From: Porites lobata
Taxonomy: Eukaryota; Cnidaria; Anthozoa; Scleractinia; Poritidae
DNA: 64,000 bases
Direction: 5' to 3'
NCBI GenBank assembly: GCA_942486035.1
Contig: CALNXK010000097.1
Coordinates: 819,501 to 883,500 of the forward strand
Within the stretch, counting starts at the first letter, position 1; the number at the start of each line of letters is the position of its first letter. Below the pieces are notes generated by a model. The model was not told the origin of the DNA, did not search any database, and worked only from the letters and a program-made list of their open reading frames with translations. Both the position numbers and the translations under genes were made by a program. Below, one piece after another: positions 25,276-35,600 of this stretch.

Positions 25276-25495
25276 TTAACCCTTTAAGCCCCAATATCAA
25301 CATGCATATTTTCCTCACTGTTTTTTCATGCATTTTTTATTGTACTGCTGGCGAAAATTTGTTCAAAAATCAAGAGTCTCGAGACATTTCATTTTGGTGA
25401 TCATTTCTTTCATTCTCATGACCTGTATGTTTGATCAGGCAGTGTTATTGTTGGGAGAATTTGGATGTGGGTCACTTTGGGGCTTAAAGGGTTAA
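25276..25495. mobile_element. MITE with TTAACCCTTTAAGCCCCA termini
   Basis: It starts TTAACCCTTTAAGCCCCAA and ends with TTGGGGCTTAAAGGGTTAA after a 180-bp non-coding interior. The ends are long and almost perfect inverted repeats. Confidence 0.75.
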
Positions 25496-25683
25496 GCTGC
25501 GATGACCCCGGAACAAAAGTCTTTATGATGACCTATTGTTCCACTTCAGTGGCCTCAATAAAAAACCTGTTGGTTCTAACACAATGGAAAGGTGGTCCCT
25601 GCCAGGTAATTATTTTTCAAGAAGGGCTTAGAGCTTAGGCATTATCTTATATTCAATTATCCCTCAGCTTTGTTGTTGCATTC

Positions 25684-26253
25684 AATGTAGTTCTTGTAGC
25701 ACCTTCGAACTTACGTTTTTTAATTACTTCTAAGCCTGTATCTAAATATAATTTAGGACGTTCTAGCGACAGTACCCTACTTAGTTATCGGAATGTTAAG
25801 CCCAAGGCAACCCTCGGTGAACGGGCCTTTCTGTTTGCGGCACCTAAGTTATGGAATGCTGTGCCAAGATTTATTAGGGAATCCATTTCAATTGACACTT
25901 TTAAGAGAAAGTTGAAGACTCACCTTTTTAAAAAGGCATTTTGTACCACTTAGATTACAAGATTGTATTTTTAGCTTACTAGATTATAAATAATTTTCAG
26001 CTTATAATTTTTAAGATCTTGCTAACAGATTTTATCTTTTTAACTTTTAGCCATTAGTTTTTCTATTCTATATCTATATTTTCATCTTATTTTATCATTT
26101 TTATTATCATAATCATTCATAATTGTTATTATTAGTAGTATTATTTTTTTGTTTTGTTTTGTTTTTTTTTCCCTATGGCGCATTTGAATATATTTATATA
26201 GATATTTGCGCCTTATAAGTTTTTGAAGTTAAATTAAATTAAATTAAATTAAA
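25684..26253 (+). mobile_element. 5'-truncated non-LTR retrotransposon: reverse-transcriptase C-terminus, 3' UTR and tail
   Basis: From 25684 to the stop at 25951-25953 the frame encodes a LINE C-terminus: GERAFLFAAPKLWNAVPRFI followed by RESISIDTFKRKLKTHLF and a short KKAFCTT end. The motif F-x-x-A-P-x-L-W-N-x-x-P ... FK-x-x-L-K-x-x-L-F is typical of L2/CR1-like elements. An AT-rich 3' UTR follows, and the element ends in a short tandem (TTAAA)n tail at about 26229-26253, as expected for target-primed reverse transcription. The polymerase core is absent, so it is a dead-on-arrival copy. Confidence 0.75.
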
Positions 26254-26312
26254 ACATACTGTGTAAGCCCGTGCAAGCAGTATTGTGCAACAATGCACTG
26301 TTTCTTCAAATA

Positions 26313-26671
26313 AGGGCCTGTTTACATGGAGGTGGGGGACCCCAGTTTGGTGATGTAACCCACTTAGGTGTAGCCTGCGTTGCATGGTGGTCTTGTGGGA
26401 CGCACTACTGAGTGGTGAAGCCGCAAAAGTGCGCTTGAAGCGCACACGAACAAGCGGCAAAGCTCGCAGTTTCTCTGCTCTCGCTCACCTTTATTACTTT
26501 GCACGCCAAACTGAAAAACCCCATGTCACGTCGGCTAGCTTAGGTGGGGTAACCAGCCTGTCCATATAATCTCTCATTTTAATTTGATCACGTTTACATG
26601 ATAGGTGGGGTGACCCATCACATGTTACCTCACCTATCTGGGGTCCCCAACCTCCATGTAAACAGACCCTA
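26313..26671. mobile_element. MITE with AGGGCCTGTTTACATGGAGG termini
   Basis: The left end is AGGGCCTGTTTACATGGAGG and the right end carries CCTCCATGTAAACAGACCCT. Sub-terminal GGGGACCCCAG and CTGGGGTCCCC also pair. The interior includes TAGCCTGCGTTGCATGG, which resembles the termini of the family at 56046-56249 and may be a nested fragment. Confidence 0.75.
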
Positions 26672-27420
26672 AGCGAAATCAGCATGTACTGTGTAATAAC
26701 ATTGTTTGTATGCCCATGGGCTAAGTGTTATAGCATATACTGTAGATACATATGCATATACTGTAGATACATAGCAGTAAAGACGATATTTGCAGAAAAT
26801 AAAATATTCCAGAAACTCTACAATGCTATTATACGATACACACTAATTAGGCTTAGAACTAAGAAACAATGCATTGCTAGTTTATTTAAAATATGCGTAT
26901 TTTTTCTGTAATTTTAATTTCGGCTTTGCCTTACATAATCGTTATTAATTTGCTTGGTGTCAATTTTCGCAAGTGTTATTAGGTCTATTGTTGCTACTTC
27001 ACTTTAGTACAAAAGTTTTACTGGTTCCTACAAGTAAATCAGTTGTTGTATCCGGAGATGCTGTACAGATCTTAAAAGTATAGTTTTCCCCCATTTTTGG
27101 CTTGTTTCTTATTCGATTCGATGATCCATTACTGGTAAGAAATTCTGAGTTCGCGTATAGTAATTCAGTATTTTTCCTTTCGTTAAAATTTGTTCTACTA
27201 AATCGTTCAGCTGTATTAAAATTCCCATTAAAAAAATATACCCATGGTGGTAAAAAATCAATAATCACTTCTTACTTCTTCATTTCATCGTCAAGTTCTC
27301 AAGTTAAGAGGGATGATAAGCCGCTTTCTAGCTTTATCTGTCAACTTTCCATGGACAGAAAAGGCGGCACGATTATTTAGTTTTCTTAAACAAAAAAATA
27401 AAACATAGCTAACGTTAAAA
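26672..27420. other. Non-coding flank of the telomeric block
   Basis: It contains two direct copies of ATATACTGTAGATACATA near 26730-26775. A minus-strand open stretch at 26999-27268 has a vaguely fibronectin-III-like end but no splice or family support, so no gene is called. Confidence 0.4.
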
Positions 27421-28140
27421 CACTAACCCTGACCTTGATCCTAACCCCTAACCATGACCCTGACAATAACCTTAACCCTAGCCCCTAACCCCTAACCCTA
27501 ACCCTAACCCTAACCCTAACCCTAACCCTAACCCCTAACCCTAACCCTAACCCTAACCCCTAACCCCTAACTCCTAACCCCTAACCCCTAACCCCTAACC
27601 CCTAACCCCTAACCCCTTAGGGTTAGGGTTAGGGTTAGGGTTAGGGTTAGGAGTTAGGGTTAAAATTAAAATTAGGAGATTAAAATTAAAGAATAAAATT
27701 AAAACCAAAGAATAAAATAAAATTAAGATTAAAATAAAATTAAAATTAAAATTAAAATTAAAATTAAAATTAATAAAACAAAAATAAAATTAAATAAAAT
27801 TAGGAATTAAAATTAGGGGTTAAAGTTAGGAATTAGGGATTAAAATTAGGAATTAGGGTTAGGATAGGGTTAGGGTTAGGGTTAGGGTTAGGGTTAGGGT
27901 TAGGGTTAGGGTTAGGGTTAGGGTTAGGGTTAGGGTTAGGGTTAGGGTTAGGGTTAGGGTTAGGGTTAGGGTTAGGGTTAGGGTTAGGGTTAGGGTTAGG
28001 GTTAGGGTTAGGGTTAGGGTTAGGGTTAGGGTTAGGGTTAGGGTTAGGGTTAGGGTTAGGGTTAGGGTTAGGGTTAGGGTTAGGGTTAGGGTTAGGGTTA
28101 GGGTTAGGGTTAGGGTTAGGGTTAGGGTTAGGGTTAGGGT
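27421..28140. repeat. Interstitial telomeric repeat block, (CCCTAA)n then (TTAGGG)n
   Basis: The left part (27421-27615) is CCCTAA-type with many CCCCTAA variants. It switches at about 27616 to a short TTAGGG run. About 200 bp of TTAAAAT/AATTAAA-type AT-rich repeats follow, then about 46 near-perfect TTAGGG units (about 27865-28140). On the plus strand the order is C-rich then G-rich. That is opposite to the arrangement left by simple end-to-end chromosome fusion, (TTAGGG)n then (CCCTAA)n. Confidence 0.95.
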
Positions 28141-28410
28141 CTAAAACCCAAGCCCGAAGTTAATTCTTAAAAAGGTTTGGTCGTGTTTCATAAATTTTAT
28201 TTCTTTTGAATATATTTATATCCTGGACGTGACGTGAAAATATAACTGATACTATGAATGAAATAGGTGTGGGAAAGGCTTTGTAAGTAAATTGTTTCTA
28301 TTTTTTTTATTTTTGTGGATAAATTATACCAATTCAATTTAACTTGTGATACGAAAAGTTTTGTTGCGGCCATGCAGGTTTTTATCAGGGTGCTCTATTT
28401 TGTCTTGCAG

Positions 28411-28807
28411 AAGTTTACTGTTATTTGTGAAGGAGGTGGAAAAGGGCTGAGTACAGTGCAAACAATACGAGCTCATCAAAGTTACAAAGGCATTCTGGGG
28501 TCGTGATGATCTTGTTATGTGTTCCAAGATTCCTGCAGGGCTCACATCAGACAGACTATAGGAGAAGACAACAGAAAACACCCTTTATAAAGTCAATAGA
28601 CAATGTAAAAACCAGCAAGCCGCCGAGGTGGTAACCTCTGACATTTTCGTCGATGACGATACTTGCGACAACGTTTGCAGGTATTTAAAAATTTGGTACG
28701 AGTGCATTCCGGAGGCAAACGCCGTGGACGTGCAGAAAGACGGTGGCAAACGCAGGTGACTACGAAAGAAGAGAGCAACAAACGAGAAGCGGTCCTCGAA
28801 AGAATAA
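28411..28807 (+). pseudogene. Decayed copy of the SUEL lectin exon of the collagen-lectin gene
   Basis: The segment matches exon 3 of the gene at 15738-19009 from the TTGCAG acceptor to the stop codon: FTVICEG, GILGS(R), KYLKIWYECIPE, and the basic end EKRSSKE remain readable in pieces. Disabling changes are visible: a small insertion after GTGAAGGAG, TGG changed to TGA a few codons later, a TAG inside the LTSDR-type segment, and a TGA in the basic tail. Intron sequence upstream and 3' flank to about 29200 are also duplicated, so it arose by DNA duplication, not by retrocopying. The signal-peptide and collagen exons are absent; the telomeric block lies in their place. Confidence 0.85.
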
Positions 28808-29378
28808 ATATCAACAGACTGTATAATAAAATAAAGAATGAACCAACATTGAGACACCGTGTGCCTTGGCGAGCGATTAGGTTGATTAAGGAGATTATGT
28901 GATCATGTGCTCGTGTTAGGGGGAGGGTGTTATAGCAAACTGGCCAAACTCCTCCCCTTCCACGTTGTTTTCATTTTTTTTCTGAACACTCTGTAAAATA
29001 TTTTCGGGAGTTTAATTAATAAACCAGAATATCCGTCTGATAGGTATGCCTCTAGTTTCTTTGGTTGATATGTGTTGGGTTACAATGAAAGAATAGCAAC
29101 TTAAATTCAACTGTAGACGTTCTAAATGCCAGCAATTTAGAAGATAGCTCAGAGCTCACGTTCCGCCTAAAATATCAACTTCCTTTCAGGTCTACTGATA
29201 TTGTTCAAAAATGTCAATTTTCCTCATCTTATTTCTCAAAACAAAATAGACTTATAACGATAAAGTTGCGTGCTGTCCTCTGCGGTAGCAGGCTATACGC
29301 GTGTATAAATACATGCAAATTTAAGGGCTTCGATTCCAGAGAAATTACATCATTGCCAGATATCGAAAAAGTGATTTA
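28808..29378. other. Duplicated 3' flank, then unassigned sequence
   Basis: To about 29200 this matches 19010-19620 (for example TAGCAACTTAAATTCA and CAGCTCAGAGCTCACG-type words). Beyond that the similarity stops and no gene is seen. Confidence 0.6.
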
Positions 29379-29680
29379 CATGGCACGTCATTTCAATCAT
29401 CGCCTAAAATAAATCGCATGCTCATCACAAGATCATTTGAAAGTTTACAACACCCAGCCATCGCCACCTGTTCCAAAGTAATCAACGCTTTCAAGCGATA
29501 GAATTCGTGGGCCGACACGTTTCAGAAAAAGCTCCAAATTTAATCTTTCCTAAGCTTTCTTCGCGAAACATGCGTGGCTTCGATCACGCAGCGATTCGTA
29601 GTCCCAGTTTCCACGGTCTCCGCAAGGAACGCCTGGCACAATAACCTCTCTTTTGTGTCCTAAATACGACCAAAAATTCC
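29379..29680 (-). repeat. Repeat, inverted partner of 9160-9345
   Basis: It contains CGTCATTTCAATCATCG and CCCAGTTTCCACGGTCTCCG followed by AAGGAACGCCTGG. These are the reverse complements of the words in 9160-9345. An extra internal stretch of about 110 bp is present here. Confidence 0.5.
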
Positions 29681-29686
29681 GGAAGG

Positions 29687-30092
29687 GGACTTCCGGAAAA
29701 ATTGGGTGGGGGTGTGCGGCACGCTTTCCTAAACCCTTCCCCCTTTCAGACCATTTCTGTGATTTTTCCCTACCCTATTTCAGACCTGTAGCCTGGAGCC
29801 CGGCGCGTGACTGGAGCGCGTGACAAGCTGTTACAGCACGTACACGGTAGTTGGCGTAAACATTAAAGGGGAAATGGTCTTATCGCCAAATGATGAAGAA
29901 GTAACTAATTCTTCTAAAAAAAACAACCCAATTCAAGACTAGAGTGCACAAACCTTACCCTATTTCAAACCAAAACGGTTAAAAAAAATACCCTTTGGTG
30001 CGGCACATTCCTATTTAGCCTATATAAGGGACTACCCTTCCCCCCGGGGCGAAAATTATGAGTCTCGCTGCTTACGCAAGCGAGACTAATCA
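29687..30092 (+). repeat. Dispersed repeat with GAGTCTCGCTGCTTACGC end
   Basis: It starts near CCGGAAGGGGACTTCCGGAA and carries pyrimidine-rich CCCTTCCCCC words. It ends with ATGAGTCTCGCTGCTTACGC and then AAGCGAGACT, which is itself a small hairpin. The terminal motif recurs inverted at 9126-9156. It is non-coding. Confidence 0.5.
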
Positions 30093-30646
30093 GGCGTTTT
30101 TCGACTATAAAAATGCCCATTTTAAGAAGTCAGATAATCGAAAAGAAATATCTAGTAACACCTCTTTGGTAGAACTTTCGAGCATGATTATTTAAATCTT
30201 TGGAATTTGCAAAATAAAATTCCAACTTCTTGTGTCACTTGTGACTTTGTTCAGTTTGGACCAGAGAAGAGAGGCGGTTTAAGGGTTCAAAGAGTTGCAA
30301 TGCAAGATTTATAAATCGAAACAGTGAAAACATTTCAAGGGGTTTATTAGTCAGTTTCCAGGTTTCTGTTATAGTTACATTTGACAGATTTAAACACTAT
30401 ACATAGAATTACAATAAATAGTCTACTTCTACAATCGCTCAACAGTTATTTAATAGCATTCAATAATCCAATACTATTGTCGATGTCTGTAGCGGACAGT
30501 CTACTATCTATATTTGTCAACGGATACACAAATTGTTAGAATTTATAGACATAACTGACACGTTGAAAAGTGTGCCAAGTCACAAGGCGCGTTGGGAAGG
30601 GGCGTTGCGCGGTTCCTCCTCACAACGACCCCTAAAATAACAGAAG

Positions 30647-31033
30647 TTAGGCCCGGTTCGCACCACGACGAAAATTCGGCGTTAGGAAAAGTAATTGAAA
30701 ATTTTGTGATGACCCTTTTTTCGTTTTTGCAACCTTGTTCGCACCTGAGACGCGAAAATTTTGGTATGACCAGAAACGTAAATTAAAGAAACTTTAATTG
30801 GCCATGTTCGCGAAATAACATGACCCAACATAGGATAGCTGTCAAGCAACAAAGGATTTTGTCGTGTGACAAAAAATTGTGGCCTTTAAATATTCTTGAC
30901 ATATTCTCGACTGCATCAGTAAGTCTGGTGATAGTAGAAAAAAAAAACCTTTTGCACTAGAAATGGCTTCCTGTTCACAGAGGTTTTTTTTGGCACAAAA
31001 AACAAAATTTTGCGAAGTGTGAACAGGGCCTTA
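30647..31033. mobile_element. MITE with TTAGGCCCGGTTCGCAC-type termini
   Basis: The left end is TTAGGCCCGGTTCGCACC and the right end is GTGTGAACAGGGCCTTA. Sub-terminal CGAAAATT and AATTTTGCG words also pair. It is about 387 bp and non-coding. Confidence 0.6.
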
Positions 31034-32494
31034 GAGAACATGTCTACGCTTCAGAGAGCATAATTAAGGGCCGACAAGCCGACTTTTGAGGGGGTCGGTG
31101 ATTTCAGAAATATTCTGCAGACTGATTCCGAGGAGAAAAAAATTGTTGCAAGGAAAATAATGCCTGGCGAAAAAAATTTCCTATACTGAAAAATATCGTT
31201 CATGGCGTATAATGCTGGAAAAAACCTTACACCGTTGTATGTCAGGAAAAGGAATTACATAAAATTACACAAGACAAATCACCTTTACAGAAAAGTCAAA
31301 TGGTCGGCCTCTTAAGGAGCTAGAACTGGAAAACTGATAGGGCGTCCTAAGCGACATTTTAGGAAGTAGAACGTTACTGTTTTTTCACGCGTAATCACGC
31401 AAATCTTAATTTTTTACCCCTTTCAAGCAAATGTCGCGCACAGCAACAGTTTTTGTTTTCGTAAATAACCCAGACAATTTTCGAACATGACCACAGAAAA
31501 ATCTGTGTGGCAGTGACAAAAGGATTCGCGTTGGTCCATTGGTCAGTTATTTTAACGCACGTAGAAAGGCCAGGTTAAGATTTAGTACGTTTTTAGTTTG
31601 TCTCGTTTCAACAAGTATCTACAGCTTCAGAATAAAAAAAATGTATACTGCGTCGTCAAAGTAGATTTCCGTCAGTTTTATCAGAACTCTAAAATATTTA
31701 ATCCTTGAAACTTTCACTTATTTTTAAATAATGATACATTCAAGAAATTAGGACACTTAGAATGCTTTTCTCTTCATTCCGGTAAAAGCAAACTAGGCAG
31801 ACACAAAATTTCTATACAGTCTGTCATGTTTATCACTTAGTTGGCAGTTAATTTTTTTTATTATTATTATTAAACGTGAGTCCCTAAAATCTTTTGACAT
31901 GTTAACCACGTTACAACGAATGAGATGGGAGATCATGCTTCAAGAACCGCCTCAAAAACTGATCATCAGTGCAGCTTACACTTTACTGATCTTGCACGTG
32001 ATTAGATGTTCCTCTTGCTCATGTGTTTTCTAAACCGACCATTCGCCATTAGCACATATCCTATAATACACCTTGTTTGCATAACCTTTGTTTTCAATTT
32101 CTCCTGGGTATTAAAGTCCTCCCAGGAAAAACTGAAGACACTGGAGAAATTTAGAGTCATGTTTACGGCGAAAGGCAAACGGCAGACTCAAGAGTTGAGA
32201 ATTTCTCAAAATATAATAAGCAGATAAAAACAGTCTGAAACCTTTCTTATGGATGAAAATAACGTGAAACTACTGATTTTTTTCTTCTACAAGTAAAGAA
32301 CAGCTAATACCAATAAAGGGAAAACTCTGTCACATGGCACAAATACTCGTTTGTTTGTTCTCGTCCATTAAAGCAGTAAATGTTTGGTTTGAAGTTACCT
32401 TTACCTTCTATTGAAATATCCTATCATCACTTTCATCTCTAAGAAATAATCCCCCTTACCTTCCTGTGGAATACATTTGGTTCTTGTTCTCTTC
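31034..32494. other. Intergenic, no gene recognised
   Basis: AT-rich spacer between the telomeric/MITE region and the 3' end of the dynein gene. No repeat structure or RNA gene was identified. A 73-codon frame at 32006-32227 has no recognisable feature. Confidence 0.45.
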
Positions 32495-32500
32495 TTTAAT
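32495..32500 (-). terminator. Candidate polyadenylation signal (ATTAAA) of the dynein LIC gene
   Basis: ATTAAA on the minus strand lies about 127 nt past the stop codon at 32627-32629. It is the nearest common poly(A) hexamer variant in the 3' flank. No cDNA evidence is available. Confidence 0.3.
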
Positions 32501-32626
32501 ATATCTGGACCAAATTAAAATAGCCTAGCTTTGTACAAAATAAATTCCACAGACGCCGGAGGGCTTAGTCCGTGATTGATAGTTCGTATATCTACTATGA
32601 GCTTATAATAAAGCATTCTAAACCTT

Positions 32627-35600
32627 CTAAGACGACTCTGATGAATCGCTGGCTGCTGGATTGTTTTGTGTGACTATTTTCTTGGCCCTGTTCATTCGAT
32701 CCAACTCAGCCGCCGCATCGCTTCTGACAGCAGTACCGCCTCTACCCGGGCCCCCTCCAGCACCGCTCTTTTTATTAAGGAGCGAGTTGAAAAAGTTGGC
32801 CAAAACTCCTTCACTTGCGGCTCCACCGGGGCCTGGTTTACCGCCTTCAACCTACAGATACAAGAATACAGAGCACACATTAAAACCAGTGGCACATCCA
32901 GGGGGGGGCACGGGGCACAGGCCACCCCCTCATTTTTAGACCAAACTGAGGCCCGAACGGCAGGAAAAAAAGTTTTGGAGACCGCCCCCTCCCCCGCTTC
33001 TCTTAGGGTCTGGATGACCGGACCACCCCTCCCCCTAGCTTATCTCAAGGTCTGGATCTGGCACTGAAAACAGGTATAAATGGATTAGTAAACTGAAGAT
33101 CATACATGTGATGAGCTACGTTCGACTCTTGTTGGGAGAACTCGGCGTTTTCCTTTCAAGCCGCCTGTGTCACTCTCTGGTTTAAAATTGACCATCACAC
33201 TTTTATCGTAATTATATTTATAGAAAACCCCATTTGATGTTGCGCAACGAGAGTTGACGGAGTTTTAACAGGGTTCTCGTTTCCAAAACAAAATTAACTC
33301 TACTACAATGACGATCTTCAAGAGTAATAAGATAAAGGAGAATTTTCGACCAGTTTTCCAGTTGTAGCACCCAACACAAGAACGAGTACTAATAAAGAAA
33401 CGTAAATGCGTCGCCCTTCACAATTAACTCAAACGTTTTCAAACGCGAACTTAATTTTGCATGGTAAAAGGAGTCAACTTTTAAAGGAAACGTGGGACTG
33501 CATCGTGGGGAAGCCGGTGGGTCTGATTCCCTCTGTCACCAAGGACTGGCGATGGAAATGAGGATGAGCAATTGCCCCACCCACTCAAAACTCTGGTCAC
33601 GAAACAAAATGTGCCGCGAAAATATTATGAGTTAAAAAGGGCTGACGTAAATGCTCTTTTACCTTTGGTCCTCTTTGAACAGGGGACATTCCTGCTGAAG
33701 GTCTTCTGTCTGTACTTCTCCCACTGGGGCTTATAGGGGCACGTGGCTTGGTGATATCCTGATATAGAAGTAAAAAAGTATGAAACTTTTGGCCAACAGT
33801 CCCGCGAGAAGCGGCAATTTCTCTTGACCAGATAATAAGCCTTCATTGACCAAGTGGATCATACGTTTCTGGGGAGCTGCCAACCCATCCTTCCCCTAAA
33901 CCAACATTTTGTCCTAAGTGAGAAGTAATGTTGGCCTTGGGCAGGGGTAGGTGGGCAGGTTCCCAGAAACGTATACAACACCCAACTTGGCCAATATCCA
34001 GCCATATTAACCAACCGCTTTGTCAATAACGGATATTTTACAAATCGACAACAATTTTCTATCGTATGTACTCTTATTGACCATAGAAATGACGTCAAAA
34101 TGTTCACTATTTAAGAGGAACGTCCGAACCATGAGCAGCGGGCGGGTCGCTCAACTTTGGCGTTTATTTCCATTTCAGTTGTAGTTTCTCGGAAAACCGC
34201 ATGCGCGACAGGTAGAAAAACAAATTGCAGCACCATTACGTCATTCTCTTATCAAACACGGCTCTCAAGCAACCAGCGCTTGAGAAACCACTCAGTTATA
34301 ATTGTAAAAATAAATATATTATAACGTTACCCACAGTAACTGAGCAAGAATTTTATCAGAATTGAGTCACAGAAACAAGAGACGTAAGTGACTTACTGGT
34401 TGTTGCCTTGCTATTCCAGATGATACTGTGGCAGGCATCTTTTGTAGCAGTTGCTATAGATACAACACGAGTAACAGGTCAGAGAACATTGTCCAATTCA
34501 AACTCTACCCACTACATTGAGCTCTTTCTAAACGGACACCTGTATAAGACAGACTCCTGGGTAAAGTTGGTTCCTGCCTTTCTTTACTCCCTTTATTTGA
34601 CTCTATAAGATGGACATCACTCTTAGGCGGACACTTGGGGCGCTTTCCATTCAACAAAAATTTCGGTTTGATATTTCACATGCCCAATCATAGTTAGTCC
34701 CCTCTACTAACTATGGCCCAATGGAACGGTACATTCTGGTGGCACAGACCTGACCCAAGCCACCGCGCCTTTGGTTATTGTACTTGTAAGCATTTCGGTC
34801 CAAAGTTCCTCCTAGCATTTCGGTCCAAACGACCGAAATGACCCGACCAGTAAAAGTGGACAACAAAATCCATTCCCTAATATTCTGGTTGGACCAAACC
34901 ATCCATTTGATGTACCAAACAAAATTTCTGGAATTTTGGGTTGAATGGAAAGCGCTCCTTTTGCCGGTTCCAAAGGTGTTTGTCTTAGAGACAGCTGACA
35001 GCATTTCAATATGGCAGCACTCTAAGAGAGTAATTCAAAGAGTACAGGATAATAGTACAAGTAAGGAACGTCCCAAAGTGATTTTTTCTGTTGCCAATTA
35101 ACCCCACAAGAGAAAATAAAGCATTGCAAAAGAGATTAGCCAAGCATGGTTTTGATAACCATGACATTTGAAAACAAAACAAATCTGTTGGGAGGAGGAA
35201 TGGTCTTTAACGAACTTTAAGTGTTGTCTTGTCTCTAGGATGTGACATTGGACAGGTTACAATACAGCTTTTGATCTCACCCTCCGAAATACAGTATTTA
35301 TTCGAATAAGCGCCCAACCGCGAATTAGCGCCCACCTCGAATAAGTGTCCATCCTAAAAGCAGAAAAAGTTAATAAGCGCCCAGCCTCGATTAAGCGCTC
35401 AACCAACCCCCTTGCACTCAAACTCAAATAAGCGCCCACAACCAAAACCCAACCCCTCTCCCTCCCACCCAACAAAAATGAATAAGTACTTCCCCGAAGA
35501 CGGAGTTTTCTTTAGGGTATTTTACAGAAACTTGCTTTGTTACATCTTCGCGTTTTGTTATTGCCTTTTTATGATTTGTCGCAAAATAAACATACTACTC

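Noticed and set aside
26999..27268. Minus-strand frame with a fibronectin-III-like C-terminus
   Set aside because: The resemblance is weak, and there are no credible splice sites or neighbouring exons.
27421..28140. Telomere-telomere fusion site
   Set aside because: The strand order is CCCTAA then TTAGGG, opposite to what fusion of two chromosome ends leaves.
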